DNA of 64,000 bases from Sandaracinobacteroides sayramensis (GCF_022014495.1 NZ_JAKLSQ010000024.1:99415-163414); one strand, 5' to 3'; shown: positions 17,465 to 26,830, numbered from the stretch's first letter. Notes: a model not told the origin generated them from the letters alone. Made by a program: numbers and translations.

Positions 17465-18412
17465 TCAGATGCTCTCGGTTCGCCTCCTGCTGCGGATCGC
17501 CAGCACGGGCTTGCCCTGGCTGACGCTGCTCTCGGGAGGCACGTCCTGCATCAGCCAGACATTGCCGCCGATCACCGAGCCCGCCCCGATGACGACCCGC
17601 CCCAGGACCGTGGCGCCGGCGTAGATGATCACATTGTCCTCCACGATCGGGTGCCGGGCCTGTCCCTTGCGCAGCGCCCCGTCCGGCCCGGCGGTGAAAC
17701 TGCGCGCGCCCAGCGTGACGCCTTGGTAGATGCGCACCCGGTTGCCGATAACCGCGGTCTCGCCGATCACCACACCGGTGCCATGGTCTATGAAGAAGCT
17801 GGCGCCGATGGTAGCACCCGGATGAATGTCTATTCCCGTGCGGCTATGGGCGATTTCCGAAATGATGCGCGCCACAAGAGTCGCTCCCAGCCGGTAGATG
17901 AGGTGCGCCAGCCGGTGGTGGATGATGGCGATGAGGCTGGGATAGCAGAGCAGCACCTCGTCCACGCTGCGCGCGGCGGGGTCGCCATCGAACGCGGCCT
18001 CCACGTCGGTGTCGAGCAGGCCGCGAAGTGCTGGCAGTTCGGCAGCGAAGCTGGCCACCAGCTGAGCGGCGTCCGGCCCGGTCGTGCCTTCCGACCAGTA
18101 GGCGAACTCCAGCGCAGTCTGCTGCTCCAGTCTCCGCAATGCGAAGGCCAGCGTGTCCGCGACGAAGCGGTCCTCATTTTCCGCCAGAAGGTCCGGCGGG
18201 CCCAGGCGCAGCGGGAACAGCGCCGCCACGAGCGCGTCCATCGCTGGCTCGATCACGCGGCGCGACGGGAAGGCGATGGCGCCCACCTCGCGGTGCTGGA
18301 GCTGCGAGGCGCGCCAGCGCGCACGCGCAGCCTTCAGGCGATCGGCGATGCCGGTGATATCGAGCGGCGGGGCGACCCCGCCCTCGCCATCCGCCAGCGC
18401 GGAGCTTTCCAT
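17465..18412 (-). CDS. Serine O-acetyltransferase (EpsC-type)
   Basis: A cytoplasmic enzyme making O-acetylserine from serine and acetyl-CoA, the acceptor for sulfide in cysteine synthesis. It has about 315 residues, with an N-terminal helical domain (to about 180) and then hexapeptide repeats. The catalytic region is HSRTGIDIHPGATIGASFFIDHGTGVVIGETAVIGNRVRIYQGVTLGA in parts, with the active-site His of IDHGTG. The tail reads GGNVWLMQDVPPESSV. The ATG at 18412 is preferred; a GTG at 18427 is also possible. It sits directly downstream of the SsuB-type ATPase gene, so sulfide released from sulfonates can be captured locally. The long N-terminus groups it with EpsC rather than E. coli CysE. Confidence 0.88.
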   Translation of the reverse strand: MESSALADGEGGVAPPLDITGIADRLKAARARWRASQLQHREVGAIAFPSRRVIEPAMDALVAALFPLRLGPPDLLAENEDRFVADTLAFALRRLEQQTALEFAYWSEGTTGPDAAQLVASFAAELPALRGLLDTDVEAAFDGDPAARSVDEVLLCYPSLIAIIHHRLAHLIYRLGATLVARIISEIAHSRTGIDIHPGATIGASFFIDHGTGVVIGETAVIGNRVRIYQGVTLGARSFTAGPDGALRKGQARHPIVEDNVIIYAGATVLGRVVIGAGSVIGGNVWLMQDVPPESSVSQGKPVLAIRSRRRTESI

Positions 18413-18429
18413 TTTCAGGCCGCCCACCC

Positions 18430-19224
18430 TCAGGCCGTCGCCACGTCGGGGTCGATCAGCCGCAGGTGGACATTGCCCGGCTCGCTACGTGCGGGGCTCG
18501 CCGGCGCCAGTTCCACGCCCAGTGCCTTCAGCAATTCCCAGCGAAGCTCCTGAAAGGCCTGCAAGTCCGTCCGGCGCGGGCGTTCGAGGCCGATCGGCAG
18601 GTCCAGCGTGATGCGGCCCGCCTCCAGCACCAGCGCGCGATCCGCCAGCAGCAACGCTTCATCGACATCGTGGGTGACGAGCAGCACGGCCGGGCGATGC
18701 TCCTTCCAAAGCGCCTCGACGAGCCCGTGCGCGCGCATGCGGGTGAGCGCGTCGAGGGCAGCGAAGGGCTCGTCCAGCAGCAGCAGATCCGGTTCGCGAA
18801 CGAGGGCGCGGGCCAGTGCCACGCGCTGTCCCTCGCCCCCAGACAGGGTGGCCGGCCAGGCGTCCAGCCGGTGCGCCAGCCCCACTTCGCGGAGCGCGGC
18901 CTCCGCCCGATGTCTGGGCGCCGCGCCCTTCAGACCCAGCGCGACATTTTCCCAGACGCGCTTCCACGGCAGCAGGCGCGCCTCCTGAAAGGCGATGGCG
19001 CGGGCCGTCGGCGCGCTCAACTCCCCGCTGTAATCCTGGTCGAGGTCGCCGAGCGCCCGCAGCAGCGTGGTCTTGCCGCTGCCCGAACGCCCGAGCAGCG
19101 CGACGAACTCGCCCGGCCGGATATCGAGATCGAGGCCGTTCAGAACAGGCGAAGGGCCGAAGCTGCGCGTGAGGCCGCGCAGCCTGACGACGGGCGGTTC
19201 GGCAGCAGGGATTTGCTCGCGCAT
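18430..19224 (-). CDS. ssuB: Sulfonate ABC transporter ATP-binding protein, SsuB-like
   Basis: A 264-residue ATPase of the nitrate/sulfonate/taurine importer group. Walker A is GRSGSGKTTLLRAL (about residue 45), the Q-loop region is AIAFQEARLLPWKRVWENVALGL, the signature is LSGGEGQRVALARAL, Walker B is LLLLDEPFAALDAL, and the switch His is in VTHDVDEAL. The LLPWK and VTHDVDEA motifs are typical of SsuB/TauB. It is four bases downstream of the SsuC-type permease stop and just upstream of serine acetyltransferase, so the operon couples import to assimilation. The substrate class (sulfonates) is inferred from the family and the context. Confidence 0.9.
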   Translation of the reverse strand: MREQIPAAEPPVVRLRGLTRSFGPSPVLNGLDLDIRPGEFVALLGRSGSGKTTLLRALGDLDQDYSGELSAPTARAIAFQEARLLPWKRVWENVALGLKGAAPRHRAEAALREVGLAHRLDAWPATLSGGEGQRVALARALVREPDLLLLDEPFAALDALTRMRAHGLVEALWKEHRPAVLLVTHDVDEALLLADRALVLEAGRITLDLPIGLERPRRTDLQAFQELRWELLKALGVELAPASPARSEPGNVHLRLIDPDVATA

Positions 19225-19228
19225 CGGA

Positions 19229-20035
19229 TCAGCCTTTCACGAAACTGGGGCGCCAGCTGAGCAGGCGGGATTCCAGCAGACGGACGACGCCGTCGGCGGC
19301 AAGGCCGATCGCCGCATAGACCAGCAGGCAGACGACGATCACATCGGTCTGCAAGAAGTCCCGGGCGTTGTTGATGAGGTATCCGAGGCCGGCCGACGCG
19401 TTGATCTGCTCGGCGATGACGAGGCTGAGCCAGGAGATCGTCAGCGCCATGCGGAAGCCCAGCAACAGGCCGGGCATCGCACCGGGCAGGATGATGTGGC
19501 GGATGAGCCCCCATTGCGAGAGCCCGAAGCTGCGCCCCGCCTCGACGAGCTTCGCATCCACCCCGCGAATGCCGCTGTAGAGGTTGAGATAGACCGGGAA
19601 GGTGACGCCGAGCGCGATCAGCGCGATTTTAGCGACTTCTCCGATGCCGAACCAGACGATGAACAGCGGAACCAGCGCCAGAAACGGAAGGGTGCGCAGC
19701 ATCTGCACGGGCGGGTCTATGGCGACTTCGCCGCGCTTCGAAAGCCCGGCGACGAGCGCCAGCGCGATGCCGACGGCGGTGCCGATCGCAAGGCCCGTCA
19801 GCGCACGGCCTAACGACACCATCAGGTTGTTGAGAAGCTCGCCGGACGCCAGCAGCTCCAGGAAGGTGGAGAGCACCGCGCTCGGCGCGGCGAGGATGCG
19901 GGGCGGGATCACGCCGGTCCGGCTGCCGAGTTCCCAGAGCAGCAGCAGCACGATCGGCGAAATCGCCCGCGGCGGGATTCGCCAGCTGCTGCCTAGCGGC
20001 TCGACGCCGACCGGAGTGACCGGTTGGGATGCCAT
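19229..20035 (-). CDS. ssuC: Sulfonate ABC transporter permease, SsuC-like
   Basis: A 268-residue inner-membrane permease of the SsuC/TauC type. The start at 20035 (MASQPVTPVGVEPLGSSWRIPPRAIS) follows AAGGAG; an in-frame ATG at 20116 would run into the upstream dipeptidase gene. Hydrophobic segments include ISPIVLLLLWELGS and ALVPLFIVWFGIGEVAKIALIALGVTFPVYLNLYSGIRGVD, the conserved cytoplasmic-loop region of this family. The EAA-type loop reads AGRSFGLSQWGLIRHIILPGAMPGLLLGFR. It pairs with the adjacent SsuB-type ATPase and the divergent SsuA-type binding protein at 21.6 kb. Confidence 0.9.
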   Translation of the reverse strand: MASQPVTPVGVEPLGSSWRIPPRAISPIVLLLLWELGSRTGVIPPRILAAPSAVLSTFLELLASGELLNNLMVSLGRALTGLAIGTAVGIALALVAGLSKRGEVAIDPPVQMLRTLPFLALVPLFIVWFGIGEVAKIALIALGVTFPVYLNLYSGIRGVDAKLVEAGRSFGLSQWGLIRHIILPGAMPGLLLGFRMALTISWLSLVIAEQINASAGLGYLINNARDFLQTDVIVVCLLVYAAIGLAADGVVRLLESRLLSWRPSFVKG

Positions 20036-20049
20036 GCCCGTCTCCTTCG

Positions 20050-21375
20050 CTACGGCCGAGCGACGGCGGCCCGCCGCTCGGCATCCGCCAGCACGCGCAG
20101 CAGGTTTTCGCTCCACAATTTCCGGATGTCTGCGGCCGAATAGCCGCGCTTCAGCAGCTCGGCGGTGACGGCCGGCGCCTGCGAGACATCCGCCCAGCCG
20201 ATGACGCCGCCGCCGTGGTTGAAGTCCGACGACAGCGCGACATGGTCGATGCCGATGCGGCGGACGGCGTGATCGACGTGATCGATCAGTTGCGCCAGCG
20301 TCGCCTTCGGCTCCTCGCCGCGGATGGCGTAGTAGGCCCTCGTGTATTCCGCCTGCCGTTCCGCCGAAAGCACTGGCCCGCCGGCCGCGTTCAGGCCGAA
20401 CGAGCGTTGCAGCTCGGCGATCTTCCGCGTGGTGCTCGCGCCGTCGGGCCGCAGATAGGCGCTGAAGGCATTGATCGCGACGACGCCGCCATTGGCTTTC
20501 AGCAAATCCAGCTCCGCGTCACCGAGGTTGCGGCCGACGTCGACCAGCGCGCGTGCCGAACTGTGGCTGGCGAGGACGGGCGCGCCTGAGGCCGCGACCG
20601 CCTGCGCGAAGGCCTTCGATGAAAGCTGGCTGACGTCGACGACGACGCCCAGCCGGTTCAGCTCCGCGATCGCTGCCTTGCCGGCCGGAGAAAGCCCGCC
20701 CCAGCGCTCCGGTGCCTCTCCGCGCGGAAGAGAAGGACGGCTGCTGTCGGCCAGCGCATTGTGGCCGGCGTGCACCAACCCGAAGATGCGGACGCCGCGC
20801 TGCTGCCAGGCGGCGATCTCGCCCGGCGTGGTGGCGAAGGCGCCGCCGTTCACGATCGTCTTCACCACCGCCAGTTCGCGGCCGGCGTTGATCGCGCGGA
20901 CGTCTCCGGCGCTCCGCGCCAGCCGGGCGCCGCCGGAAGCGACCAGTCGATCGATCGCGGCCTCGCGCGCCAGCGCCTCGGCCTCGGCTTTCTGCCGTTC
21001 CTCGGCCGTGTCGGGCCCTTGCGCCGCGAATATGGCGAGGCCGGCAGTGCGCAGACCGCCGCGCCGGGCCAGGTCCAGTGAAAACTGGCTCTCGGCGGGC
21101 GGCAGTGCGGAGAGGCCGAGGGACGGTGGAATGTCGATGTGCGGATCGAAAGGCTGGGCCGCGGCATGAACTTCGGCAACTTTCGCCGGGCTGAGCGCAG
21201 GATCGGGCGCTCCATAGGCTTTGCCTGTCGCCAGCAGAAGCAGCGCGAAAGCCGCCGTCCACGAGAAGCGCGGCGGGCGGACGGGAGGGGGGCCGCCCTC
21301 GTCCCTCGCACGGGCCAGCGGTGCGATCGGAAGGGCTGCGTCTGAGGAGGAGACTTCCCGGAGGATGGTCGCCAT
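20050..21375 (-). CDS. M19 family membrane dipeptidase
   Basis: A 441-residue zinc dipeptidase of the renal dipeptidase (M19) family. An N-terminal hydrophobic segment (WTAAFALLLLATGKAYG) suggests export or membrane anchoring. Metal-ligand regions are visible: FDPHIDIP (the HxD motif), LVHAGHNALADSS, VLASHSSARAL and HVALSSDFNHGGG. The start at 21375 has GGAG six bases upstream; 21387 is an alternative. It is the promoter-proximal gene of the minus-strand ssuCB-cysE operon, which is unusual. One explanation is periplasmic hydrolysis of sulfur-containing dipeptides such as Cys-Gly, but this is inference. Confidence 0.87.
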   Translation of the reverse strand: MATILREVSSSDAALPIAPLARARDEGGPPPVRPPRFSWTAAFALLLLATGKAYGAPDPALSPAKVAEVHAAAQPFDPHIDIPPSLGLSALPPAESQFSLDLARRGGLRTAGLAIFAAQGPDTAEERQKAEAEALAREAAIDRLVASGGARLARSAGDVRAINAGRELAVVKTIVNGGAFATTPGEIAAWQQRGVRIFGLVHAGHNALADSSRPSLPRGEAPERWGGLSPAGKAAIAELNRLGVVVDVSQLSSKAFAQAVAASGAPVLASHSSARALVDVGRNLGDAELDLLKANGGVVAINAFSAYLRPDGASTTRKIAELQRSFGLNAAGGPVLSAERQAEYTRAYYAIRGEEPKATLAQLIDHVDHAVRRIGIDHVALSSDFNHGGGVIGWADVSQAPAVTAELLKRGYSAADIRKLWSENLLRVLADAERRAAVARP

Positions 21376-21579
21376 GCACATCTCCATCGGCTCGAGGGCC
21401 TTGCGGGGTGCCTGACGATGTCGTCTCAGCGGGAGCGGCTTTTCCGGCCGTGGGTGGAAGCTAGATCGGGGCGCGAAGCAAGGTAAAGAAAACTAATCTA
21501 TTCAGTAGACAATAACCGCTACGGGGACTGTCGTCGGTCGATTTGCGATGCAGGCATCTTCTTGTGGGAGGCAGGGCGC
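21376..21579. promoter_or_regulatory. Divergent promoter region between dipeptidase-ssuCB and ssuA
   Basis: A 204-base spacer between divergent transcription units that belong together functionally. The AT-rich centre (21482-21515) holds AATCTATTCAGTAGACAATAA-like sequence, in which TCTA-N5-TAGA forms a short inverted repeat. It resembles the AATCTATCA element in the other sulfur-block promoter regions with one base inserted. It is a candidate operator; promoter hexamers were not assigned. Confidence 0.45.
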
Positions 21580-22554
21580 ATGATGGAAAGCCGTCGACGG
21601 TTTCTGGGAATTCTAGGCGGCCTGTCCGCTCTGCCTGCGCTTGCCGCCTGCACGCGCCAGGCGGAAAAGCTGGCGATCGGCTTCCAGCGCAACGGCATCC
21701 TCTTTATTGCCCGGCTTCGCGGAGAGCTGGACAAGCGGTTGCAGGCCCGCATCGGCGTGACGCCCCAATGGGTGGAGTTTCCCTCCGGCCCACCGCTCAT
21801 CGAGGCGATGAGTGCCGGGGCCGTCGATTTCGGCGCGGTCGGGGACACGCCGGTGGTCTATGCGCAGGCCGCAGGGCTCAGCCTGAATCTGGTGGCCGGA
21901 AAGGTCTATGAAGGCGGCATCGCCAACTCATTCCTGACCGGGCCGCAGAGCGGCATCCGCTCCGCCGCGGATCTGAAGGGCCGCCGCATAGGCTACACCC
22001 GCGGCTCCTCCGCCGAGGTGACCGCGCTGGTGGCTCTGGAGGACGCCGGACTGAGCGCGAACGACGTGGAGCGGGTGTTCCTGGCGCCAGGAGACGGGGT
22101 GAGCGCGCTGGAGCGCGGATCGATCGACGCCCTCTTCACCTGGGACCCGTTCTTCAGCATCGCCGAAAAGCGCTTCGGCGCGAGGGAAGTCCGCTTCGAT
22201 CGGGCGGGCCTGCTCGCAACGATCCTCTATATCGCGCGCACGAAGCTGGTCGAGCAGCAGGCGCCGCTTCTCTTCGCCTTTCTGGACGAACTGGAAGGAG
22301 AGGCGGACTGGGCCAATGCCAACCAGCCAGAGGCGCGCAAACTGCTGGCTACGGCCTCCCGAATGCCGGACGCGGACATTGCCGCGATGCTCGCCCGCAC
22401 CGGGGCGAATCCGTTCGGGCTGGAACCACCTTCCGAAAGGCTGGTGAAGAACCAACAGCGCGTCGCCGACACCCTGCTGAAAGGCAGCTCCATCCAGCAG
22501 CCAGTCGATGTGCGGCAGATCGTCTGGCACGGCTGGAAGCCCGCGCAGCCCTGA
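21580..22554 (+). CDS. ssuA: Aliphatic sulfonate ABC transporter substrate-binding protein, SsuA-like
   Basis: A 324-residue periplasmic binding protein of the SsuA/nitrate/taurine family. The start ATG at 21580 follows GGGAGGCAGGG and opens a signal with a Tat-like SRRRFLG and a lipobox-like ALAAC (Cys at about 24). Export as a lipoprotein or through Tat is therefore likely. Family segments include VEFPSGPPLIEAMSAGAVDFGAVGDTPVVYAQAAG, LKGRRIGYTRGSSAE and ALERGSIDALFTWDPFF. It is divergent from the ssuCB operon and completes the importer. The following gene, a CoA-transferase, is broken. Confidence 0.9.
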   Translation: MMESRRRFLGILGGLSALPALAACTRQAEKLAIGFQRNGILFIARLRGELDKRLQARIGVTPQWVEFPSGPPLIEAMSAGAVDFGAVGDTPVVYAQAAGLSLNLVAGKVYEGGIANSFLTGPQSGIRSAADLKGRRIGYTRGSSAEVTALVALEDAGLSANDVERVFLAPGDGVSALERGSIDALFTWDPFFSIAEKRFGAREVRFDRAGLLATILYIARTKLVEQQAPLLFAFLDELEGEADWANANQPEARKLLATASRMPDADIAAMLARTGANPFGLEPPSERLVKNQQRVADTLLKGSSIQQPVDVRQIVWHGWKPAQP

Positions 22555-22563
22555 TCCGAAGGC

Positions 22564-24057
22564 ATGTCCGCGGGCGAGGATGGGTCAAAAATGGGGAAAG
22601 GCCGGCAGCGGCCCGGACATCAGGGCCAGCAGGCCGTGGACGCTGACGACCGAAAGCAGCACGCCGACTGCAGGCACAAGGGCTGGCAGCCACTTCCGCG
22701 TCGGCTCGGCGATGACGATCCCGGCCATGGGTTCGGCGCTCGGGGCCGCCGCCATCTGGCGCCAGCGCACCGGGCAGGCACAGGATCTGACGGTGGACCT
22801 GCGGGAATCCATCTACAATGTGAATCCGCTGATCGGCGCCATCAAGCTGCTGGCACAGCGCGACGGGCTGGTCGCGGCCGCGAGCGACATCCCGCGCGAC
22901 TTCGTGATCCCGACGGTGAACGGCCTGATGCTGCAAGCGCCGCTCGGGCTTGGAAACCCGGTCTCCTTCGTCCCCTTCGAAACGAAGGACGGCCGCTTCT
23001 TCAACCTCACCGGCATTTACCCGCACCTGATGGATCGCGCCCTCAACACGCTGAAGTCGCAGCCGGGTCAGGAGAATATCCGCAAGGCCTTCAAGCAGGT
23101 GAACGCCTTCGAGTTCGAGGAGGAACTGGCGGCCAATGGCGGCGTCGACGTCGTCCACCGCACGCGCGCCGAATGGCTGGCGCATCCCGAAGGCAAGGTG
23201 CTGGCGGCCACGCCGCTCATCGAGATCGTCAAGATCGCCGACGGCGCCCCCGTGCCCTGGAGCGCCGACCCGACGCAGCCCCTCTCCGGCCTCAAGATGC
23301 TGTCGAACACCCATGTCATCGCCGGCACCTGTTCGTCGCGTACGCTCGCCGAATATGGCGCGGAGGTGCTGCACATCGCGCGCGACCAGGCGTCGAGCAT
23401 GAAGCGCTGGTGATCGACGTCAACGTCGGCATGCGCTCCACCTTCGTCGACCTGCGCAACGCGGAGCAGAACAAGCGGCTGAAGTCGCTGGTGCCCGAAA
23501 CCGATGTGTTCGTGGAGAACTATCGGCTCGGCACGCTCGACCGTCTCGGCTTAGGCGCGCAGGAACTGGCGAACGGCCACAAGGGCATCATCTACCTGTC
23601 CTGCAACGCCAACAGCATGACCAGCCCCTGGGCCAATCGCGGCGGCTTCGACATGGAGGGGCTTTCCACCTCCGGCTTCACCGTCGAGGAAGGCGCCGGC
23701 GGCCCGCCGCGCTTCCCGCCGACGCTGGTGATGAACGACTATATCGCCGGCTATCTGGGCGCCGCCGGCGTCATCGCCGCGCTCCGCCGCCGGGCGAGGG
23801 AGGGCGGCAGCTACCATGTCCGCGTCAGCCTCACCCGTGCCGCCATGTGGTATGCAAGCCTCGGCCGCTTCCCGAACACAGGCTTCGACCTTTCCGGCGC
23901 GGACAATCGGCTGATCTCGCCCGAAATCCTCGTGGCGCAGACACCCTATGGCGAAGTCCGGCGGCTGGGGCCGCAGGTGAAGCTTTTCCGCACGCCGGGG
24001 CGCTGGCGCACGCCGCTGGTGGCCGTGCGCGGCGGCGACAAGGTGGCCTGGGCCTAA
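22564..24057 (+). pseudogene. CaiB/BaiF-family CoA-transferase, frameshifted
   Basis: Two overlapping frames together encode most of a class III CoA-transferase. The first frame, from about 22640, carries VDLRESIYNVNPLIGAIKLL through SNTHVIAGTCSSRTLAEYGAEVLHIARDQ and ends at 23413. The homology continues in the next frame with EHEALVIDVNVGMRSTFVDLR, DVFVENYRLGTLDRLG and LVMNDYIAGYLGAAGVIAAL, ending at 24057. The switch lies near 23385-23400 and equals loss of one base. No convincing start or N-terminus was found, so the 5' end may also be damaged. The given start is approximate. Either the gene is dead or the assembly has an error here; the next two genes are broken too. Confidence 0.8.
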
Positions 24058-24067
24058 GGGAACCGAC

Positions 24068-25416
24068 ATGACCCGTATATTGCTGCTCTCCGCCGCTCTG
24101 GCGGCCGCCCCGGCGCTCGCACAGCAGGCCCCCTCGCCCGCCGTCACCGCAGACGCGACTTCGGACGCCGCCGCCGAGGCTCTGCCGCCACTTCTGGATG
24201 GCTCGCTTTCCGTCGAAGGCGATCTGCAAGAGGATTCCACACCGCAGACCAGCCTCACCAACGCCCACCCGACGCTGCCACCGTGGTTCGCCTTCAAGAA
24301 ACGGTTCGAGCAGCGCACCGGCATCAGCTTCGGCGGCTCCTACGGCGTATTGGTGCAGAACTATTCCGACAGTCTGGTCGACGAGAAAACGGCGGTCGGC
24401 CACAAATTCACCTTCAACGCCTCCGCCGCGCTGCTGAACCGGGGCAAGCCGAACCAGCTCAGCTTCGACATCGCCATAGAAGACAGGCCGCCGATCTTCG
24501 GGTCGGACAATGCGCCTCTCGCCGGGGGCGTCCTCGCCGGCTCGGGCGTGCCTCTGGCCGCCACCTGGGGTGACTTCTCGCTGGGGATCACCCAGGCCTA
24601 TATCCGCCAGACGGTGGCGGGCGGGCGGCTGCAATATACCGTCGGCAAGATCTTCGCGCCGAACTTCGTCAACGCCTATCCCTTCTTTGACGACAACCGC
24701 CAGTTCCTCAGCATGGCCTTTTCCACCAGCCCCACCATCGCCAGCCCGCTTCGCGGCGCCGGCTTCGTGGTGGCCGCCTATCCGGGCAGCGGCAGTCTTG
24801 GAAACCTCTATGTGAAGACCGGGATGTTCACCGCCAATTCCAGCGACACGGGCTGGACGGTGGACGACTTCTTCAGCCGCAACGAGCATTTCTACTTCGT
24901 GGAACTGGGAAGCAGCAGCTTCGCCCGACGCCCGGCGCCGATCCACGCGCGCGGCCCGATGGACCGCAACAACCTCCACGTCACGCTCTGGTACCGCGAC
25001 CCGCTGAAACCGCGCGGCCCCGGCGACATCACCCGCCCGCAGGACAAGGCCTATGGCCTAGCGTTCAATATCAACCAGATGGCGAACGACAATCTGATGT
25101 GATTCGTGCGCGGCGGCCTCGGCACCGGCGGCTTCGCGGAAATCAACCTGACGGGCGGCTTCGGCTGGCGCCCCGCCAGCCGCACGGCGGACCTGCTGGG
25201 CGTCGGCATCGGCTGGTCGAAGCCGAACGACGCGCAGATCCCCCTGCCGCTCCCCTTCGACCTGCGCGACCAGGGCACGGCGGAAGTCTTCTATCGTCTG
25301 GCCATCACCCCGAATTTCGCCGTCACCCCGGTCTATAAACTGGTCGTCAACCCCAGCCTCAATCCCACGACGGATACGCTGTGGTGCTCAGCTTCCGGGC
25401 TCGTGTCGCCTTCTAA
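24068..25416 (+). pseudogene. OprB-like carbohydrate porin, interrupted by TGA and a one-base deletion
   Basis: A signal peptide (MTRILLLSAALAAAPALAQ) is followed by an outer-membrane porin of the carbohydrate-selective (OprB) type: FKKRFEQRTGISFGGSYGVL, QAYIRQTVAGGRLQYTVGKIFAPNFVNAYPF and similar segments. The frame stops at TGA 25100-25102, then continues in the same frame with FVRGGLGTGGFAEINLTGGFGW, so one nonsense change (probably Trp TGG to TGA) split it. The end reads NPSLNPTTDTLW and then, one base shifted, VLSFRARVAF and TAA at 25414-25416. That is a proper barrel C-terminus with terminal Phe, so a G was lost near 25383. Two independent lesions make it a likely pseudogene. Confidence 0.85.
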
Positions 25417-25429
25417 AGGCGAACGAACC

Positions 25430-26104
25430 CCGCAGTGGAGCCACGGCGAGGGGGCATGGAAGCGGTTGGCGCGCCGCCCGGAGGGGCTGGTGGCGATCGC
25501 CATCGCCGGGCAGGCGCTGGGGCTCCTCGTCACGCTGGTCGCGGCGCGGGCGTTCGGCGTCGAGGCGTTCGACGCCTATGCCCTTGCCGCTTCGCTGTTC
25601 ATCCTGCTTGCGACCATGGCGCCGCTCGGCGGCGAAAAGCACGCTCTGCGCCATCTCCCCGCGCTGTTCGGCGAAGGCCCGCTCGGCAGGGCGCGAGGGC
25701 TGCTGCGCTTCGGCGCCGCCCAGGCCGGAATCGCCGCGCTCCGAGGGGAGCTCCTGCGGTGGCTGCTGCCGCTGGTCTTCACCCTGCTGTTGCTTTTCAT
25801 CGGCTTTGCCGGCCCGATCCTCGCCCTGTTCCGGCCGAGCTTCGCCAACGGCGGCCAATAGCCGCTGCGGTTGCTCGCGCTTGCGAACGCCGTGACGGTG
25901 CTGCTGGCTCTCACCCCCACCCTGCTGAAGTTCCAGTCGCAAAGCCGCGCCACCTACCGCATCCTCGTCACCGCCGCCTGCGCGGAACTGCTGTTGCTGC
26001 TGTTCATGATCCCGCGTCTCGGCGCGACGGGTGCCGCCCTCGCCTATCTCCTCGCCATGAGCGGCATGTATGCCGCCTTCTGGGTGAAAGCCCGGCCAGC
26101 CTGA
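25430..26104 (+). pseudogene. Polysaccharide flippase-like membrane protein, internally deleted with in-frame TAG
   Basis: This region continues in the same frame after the porin, with hydrophobic sequence typical of MATE/Wzx-type oligosaccharide flippases: LVAIAIAGQALGLLVTLVAARAFG, YALAASLFILLATMAPLGGEKHALRHLPAL. The frame stops at TAG 25859-25861 but carries on unchanged with PLRLLALANAVTVLLALTPTLLKFQ and ALAYLLAMSGMYAAFWVKARPA. No start codon with a ribosome site was found. The total of about 220 codons is roughly half the usual family length of 400-450. Deletion of the middle plus a nonsense codon marks it as dead. The left boundary is approximate. Confidence 0.7.
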
Positions 26105-26176
26105 CCAACCCCACGCGCCCGAACCCATGGCAAGGGTGCAAGCCGCCGCTTTTCAACGCCAACCAGCCGCCGCTAG

Positions 26177-26761
26177 ATGAGGACCATGATGCAGCCACCC
26201 CCCGTCCAGCTTTCCGAAGAGTCGGATTGCCATGCGATGACGCTCTCCCTCGCGGAGGCGCGTTATCTCTTCGAGGCCCCCGCCCTCGACCCGATGGCCG
26301 GCAGCCATCTCGGCCAGTCGGGCGTGGACATGGTCCTGCAACGGCTGAAGCGCCAGAAGCTGCCGCGCGAAACGCCGCTTGCTCTCAGTATCCGCCTGCC
26401 CACCGCGCAGGCCGGCGCGGACAGCGAAGCCCAGTTGCAGGCGGCGCTCAGCGCCTATACCGCCGCGCAGATCGCCAGCGAGGAGGACGGGCTGAAGCTG
26501 CTGCGCCGGGAAACCGGGCAGTCCCTGCGGGTGGGCGGCCTGTTTCTGGCCGTCTGCCTCACATTGTCGGCGCTGGTCGATCTCTTCACCTTCCTGCCGC
26601 CTTTCGCGCAGACGCTGCTGCGCGAAAGCCTGGTCATCGCCGGCTGGGTCGGGCTCTGGCATCCGCTGGACCTGCTTCTCTATTCCTGGTGGCCCGCCCG
26701 CTTCCGCATCGGGCTGCTGAACCGCCTGAAGACGGCCCGCGTGCAGCTCCAGCCGGATTGA
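26177..26761 (+). CDS. Hypothetical membrane protein
   Basis: A protein of up to 194 residues that I do not recognise. The N-terminal 110 residues are soluble and mixed in charge. Two hydrophobic segments follow at about 120-140 (VGGLFLAVCLTLSALVDLFTFL) and 155-180 (SLVIAGWVGLWHPLDLLLYSWW), then a short basic tail. The start could be 26177 or one of the next ATGs at 26186 and 26189; an AGGA five bases before 26189 favours the last. It is the first intact gene after the run of pseudogenes and precedes the PepSY/ApbE cluster by about 115 bases on the same strand. Confidence 0.65.
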   Translation: MRTMMQPPPVQLSEESDCHAMTLSLAEARYLFEAPALDPMAGSHLGQSGVDMVLQRLKRQKLPRETPLALSIRLPTAQAGADSEAQLQAALSAYTAAQIASEEDGLKLLRRETGQSLRVGGLFLAVCLTLSALVDLFTFLPPFAQTLLRESLVIAGWVGLWHPLDLLLYSWWPARFRIGLLNRLKTARVQLQPD

Positions 26762-26830
26762 CCCCGCCAAGCCCCGCCGCAACGGAAGCGACACGGATTT
26801 TACTCCACCGAAATATTATTACTCCATGCT

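Noticed and set aside
22585..22812. Minus-strand hydrophobic frame (GVLLSVVSVHGLLALMSG) as a permease fragment
   Set aside because: It is antisense to the CoA-transferase remnant, too short, and its hydrophobicity can arise from GC-rich complement composition.
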